Below, in pieces: positions 60,551-64,000 of a stretch of 64,000 nt of DNA. The notes under the pieces are model-generated. The model did no database searches, was not told the DNA's origin, and saw only the letters and a list, made by a program, of their open reading frames with translations. The stretch covers positions 145,620 through 209,619 of the forward strand of contig CAMBLO010000001.1 in NCBI GenBank assembly GCA_945868505.1. Direction: 5' to 3'. Position numbers and translations under genes: made by a program. Origin of the DNA: an uncultured Clostridia bacterium (GTDB taxonomy: Bacteria > Bacillota > Clostridia > Lachnospirales > Anaerotignaceae). The stretch's first letter is position 1. Every line of letters begins with the position of its first letter.

Positions 60551-60747
60551 GGGTTTCACCCTCAAGCACCCAGCAGGGGAATTGTTCAAGCATCTTTCCT
60601 TCGGAAAGACGGCTTCGCCGCCGCCTTATTCTTGGCGGTGCTCATATCCCCTGCACTCCCATTTGCAAAACCATGCACATGGTTTTGCGGTATCGGGTTC
60701 CAAGGGAGTGAATCCCTTGGCAGAGGGTTTGGGAGATGGAATCTCCC
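60547..60747. repeat. Palindrome-array spacer between tpiA and gpmI
   Basis: In order: TTGAGGGT-TTC-ACCCTCAA (it includes the tpiA stop), CTTTCC-TTC-GGAAAG, CGGC-TTC-GCCG, GCCGCC with GGCGGT, GCAAAACCATG-CA-CATGGTTTTGC, CCAAGGGA with TCCCTTGG, and GGGAGAT-GGA-ATCTCCC. An outer CAGCAGGGGA is complementary to a later TCCCCTGC. No reading frame with a Shine-Dalgarno is present. Several words recur in the gpmI-eno spacer. Confidence 0.85.
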
Positions 60748-60770
60748 AAGAAGGAGGCGAAAGCTAAATA

Positions 60771-62318
60771 ATGGATAAAAAAACAACAGTTTTGATGATT
60801 TTGGATGGTTTTGGCATCAATGAAAAAGAAGAAGGCAACGCCATCAAACAGGCGAATACCCCTGTGCTGGACGGTATTTTGAAAAAATACCCCGCCGTGC
60901 AGGGCTATGCCAGTGGTCTGGACGTTGGCCTGCCCGCCGGGCAGATGGGTAATTCCGAAGTGGGCCATCTGAATATGGGCGCAGGCCGTGTGGTTTATCA
61001 GGAACTGACCCGTATCACAAAAGCCATCGAGGATGGGGATTTCTTTGAAAACCCTGAGCTGCTGGCGGCAGTGGAGCATTGTAAGAAAAATGATTCTGCT
61101 TTGCATTTGTATGGTCTGCTTTCCGATGGCGGCGTTCACAGCCATAATACCCATCTGTATGCTTTATTGCAGCTGGCAAAGCGAAATGGTCTGGAAAAGG
61201 TATATGTCCATGCTTTTCTGGATGGCAGAGATACCCCTCCTACCTCCGGTGCAGAATACACTGCCCAGTTGGAGGAAAAAATGCGTGAAATCGGCGTAGG
61301 CAAGATTGCCACCGTTACAGGCAGATATTATGCCATGGACAGAGATAAACGCTGGGAACGGGTGGAAGAAGCCTATAACGCTATGGTGCTGGGCAGAGGT
61401 ACCACGGCTACCGATGCAGTACAGGCTATCAAGGATTCCTATGCAGCAGGCAAAACAGACGAATTTGTGGTGCCTACCGTTATCGTAAAAGAGGATGGCA
61501 TGGCAGTTGGCAAGATCAGCGACCATGATGCAGTCATTTTCTACAATTTCCGTCCCGACCGGGCAAGAGAAATCACCCGTTCTCTGTGCGACCCCGATTT
61601 TGATGGCTTCGCAAGGGAAAAAGCACCTCAGGATCTGAAATATATCTGCTTTACAGAATATGATGTGACCATTCCCAATAAGGAAGTGGCATTCAAGCCC
61701 CAGAAGCTGACAAATACACTGGGGGAATATATTTCTTCCCTTGGCTTGAAGCAGCTCCGTACAGCGGAAACGGAGAAATACGCCCATGTTACATTCTTCT
61801 TCAATGGTGGTGTGGAAGAACCCAACCCCAATGAGGATAGATGGCTGGTGCCTTCTCCTAAAGTTGCCACATACGATTTGCAGCCGGAAATGAGCGCAGT
61901 AGAGGTAACAGATGGCTTGGTGAAGGCATTGCGTTCCAAAGAATACGATCTCATCATCGTCAATTATGCAAACCCCGATATGGTAGGCCATACAGGTATT
62001 CTGGAGGCAGCCATCAAGGCGGTGGAAACGGTGGACACCTGCATCGGCAGAGTGATGGAGGCATTGCTGGAGGCAGGCGGGCAGATGTTTATTTGTGCTG
62101 ACCACGGCAATAGTGACCAGTTGATTGATTATGAAAGCGGACAGCCCTTCACAGCCCATACCACCAACCCCGTTCCCTTTATTTTGGTGAATTATACAGA
62201 CGGCGTTGGTTTGCGGGAAGGCGGCAAGCTGGCGGATATTGCACCCACCTTGCTGGAAATGATGGGGCTTCCCAAACCGGAAGAAATGACAGGCACAAGT
62301 CTGTTAGTTAGCAAATAA
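60771..62318 (+). CDS. gpmI: 2,3-bisphosphoglycerate-independent phosphoglycerate mutase
   Basis: 515 aa alkaline-phosphatase-fold enzyme, metal-dependent, which moves the phosphate between C3 and C2 of phosphoglycerate. [10 protein letters not shown] carries a metal ligand, [16 protein letters not shown] the phosphoserine Ser62, and [12 protein letters not shown] and [11 protein letters not shown] the second metal site. AAGGAGG lies 13 nt upstream, at the end of the palindrome array. Confidence 0.97.
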   Translation: MDKKTTVLMILDGFGINEKEEGNAIKQANTPVLDGILKKYPAVQGYASGLDVGLPAGQMGNSEVGHLNMGAGRVVYQELTRITKAIEDGDFFENPELLAAVEHCKKNDSALHLYGLLSDGGVHSHNTHLYALLQLAKRNGLEKVYVHAFLDGRDTPPTSGAEYTAQLEEKMREIGVGKIATVTGRYYAMDRDKRWERVEEAYNAMVLGRGTTATDAVQAIKDSYAAGKTDEFVVPTVIVKEDGMAVGKISDHDAVIFYNFRPDRAREITRSLCDPDFDGFAREKAPQDLKYICFTEYDVTIPNKEVAFKPQKLTNTLGEYISSLGLKQLRTAETEKYAHVTFFFNGGVEEPNPNEDRWLVPSPKVATYDLQPEMSAVEVTDGLVKALRSKEYDLIIVNYANPDMVGHTGILEAAIKAVETVDTCIGRVMEALLEAGGQMFICADHGNSDQLIDYESGQPFTAHTTNPVPFILVNYTDGVGLREGGKLADIAPTLLEMMGLPKPEEMTGTSLLVSK

Positions 62319-62323
62319 AACCT

Positions 62324-62460
62324 TGAGGGCTTTGCCCTCAAACTCCAACCAAGGGTATCATACCCTTGGAACCCGATACCGCAGAAGCATTTATGCTTCT
62401 GCAAGCAGGATTCCAAAGGGATTATCCCTTTGGCAGGGGGTTTGGGGGACAGAGTCCCCT
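62324..62460. repeat. Palindrome-array spacer between gpmI and eno
   Basis: In order: TTGAGGGC-TTT-GCCCTCAA, CCAAGGGTAT-C-ATACCCTTGG, AACCCGATACCGC (the reverse complement of a word in the tpiA-gpmI spacer), AGAAGCAT-TT-ATGCTTCT, CCAAAGGGA with TCCCTTTGG, and GGGGAC-AGA-GTCCCC. The end module GGCAGGGGGTTTGGGGGA corresponds to GGCAGAGGGTTTGGGAGA in the other spacer. Confidence 0.85.
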
Positions 62461-62481
62461 AATAAAAAAGGAGGATTTTGA

Positions 62482-63798
<1,317 letters not shown>

Positions 63799-63818
63799 TT
63801 TTTATCAAAAAATGTATG

Positions 63819-63862
63819 AAAAAAAGCCCCCTTGTAAAGGATATTTACAAAGGGGCTTTTCG
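63819..63862. terminator. eno terminator, possibly bidirectional
   Basis: AAAAGCCCC and GGGGCTTTT enclose CCTTGTAAA/TTTACAAAGG. It faces a leftward frame at the window end. Confidence 0.9.
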
Positions 63863-63895
63863 AATTTAGCTTTGAAAGATCAAATCAGCTTATGC

Positions 63896-64000
63896 TCAGC
63901 CCTGATCTTTTTCAGCCATCATTTTTTCCTGACGTTCAATCATTTTTTTAAACATATGTCCCGAACGAACTATTGAGTTTTTAAGAAATAAACGGAGTTT
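63896..64000 (-). CDS. C-terminal fragment of a leftward gene, truncated by the window edge
   Basis: On the minus strand a frame is open from the edge to a TGA at 63896, with about 34 residues visible. The end reads MIERQEKMMAEKDQG and is charged and helical. It is too short for the track. The protein cannot be identified. Its position facing the eno terminator fits a convergent gene. An internal ATG could also start a tiny ORF, but no Shine-Dalgarno is seen. Confidence 0.45.
   Translation of the reverse strand, partial: KLRLFLKNSIVRSGHMFKKMIERQEKMMAEKDQG

Overview
The window looks like a chromosome segment from an anaerobic low-to-mid GC Firmicute of class Clostridia, probably a Lachnospiraceae/Anaerotignum-like lineage. 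The class-level call rests on several things: the fused IspH-ribosomal protein S1 gene, HrcA/CIRCE control of clpB and htpG, the rimP-nusA-rnpM-ylxQ-infB-rbfA-nrnA-truB-ribF-rpsO-pnp-M16 peptidase order, the scpA-scpB-D,D-carboxypeptidase-rluB-...-cmk-plsC-ispH/rpsA order, and a CggR-linked glycolytic operon. The genus is a guess. Nearly all of the window is core chromosome. No tRNA, rRNA, CRISPR array, prophage or IS transposase was seen.

Layout. 1-9 kb: the tail of a stalk-domain protein, a small unknown gene, CIRCE-controlled clpB, a leftward set (LMW phosphatase, nitrilase-family amidohydrolase, ArsC/Spx-like protein), a rightward set (exonuclease III, VOC protein, transglutaminase-like protein), then a small MarR-YczE module whose membrane gene is frameshifted and which is flanked by two near-identical terminators. 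9-14 kb (leftward): CIRCE-controlled htpG with an acidic linker, a DUF5721-like gene, and a PadR regulator coupled to a fused N-terminal helical domain/SEDS (FtsW/RodA) protein. 14-20.6 kb: glnS, then a proline block in which proB and proA are separated by three other genes, then a DUF2971 gene. 20.6-30 kb: a site-2-protease homologue lacking a zinc ligand, scpAB, a D,D-carboxypeptidase, rluB, a histidine phosphatase, a BaiN-like flavoprotein, cmk, plsC, and the IspH-S1 fusion.

30-35 kb: deoC, a complete polar amino-acid ABC importer, DUF554, and a leftward fold-type III PLP decarboxylase. 35-48 kb: the translation/RNA-metabolism supercluster rimP to pnp and an M16 peptidase, with candidate leader RNAs before rimP, rpsO and pnp. 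48-56.4 kb: DUF378, dapF, hflX, a MacB-type ABC system whose middle gene is a large surface-anchored repeat protein, prsW, a Nudix hydrolase and a small acidic Cys-rich membrane protein. 56.4-63.9 kb: cggR followed by pgk, a polysaccharide deacetylase, tpiA, gpmI and eno, with a candidate CggR operator directly downstream of the pgk promoter. The edge holds the end of a leftward gene.

Genes that work together: ClpB and HtpG form one heat-shock regulon under HrcA. ProB and ProA make glutamate semialdehyde. ScpA and ScpB act with SMC. RimP, NusA, RnpM, YlxQ, IF-2, RbfA, NrnA, TruB, RibF, S15 and PNPase form the ribosome-assembly and RNA-turnover cluster. CggR, Pgk, TpiA, GpmI and Eno cover the triose part of glycolysis, with gapA absent from the window.

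The most unusual content is non-coding: several intergenic spacers (near 11.3, 11.9, 41.5, 42.6, 60.6 and 62.4 kb) are built almost wholly from short palindromes. Many of these have tight three-base loops, and some have related ends.
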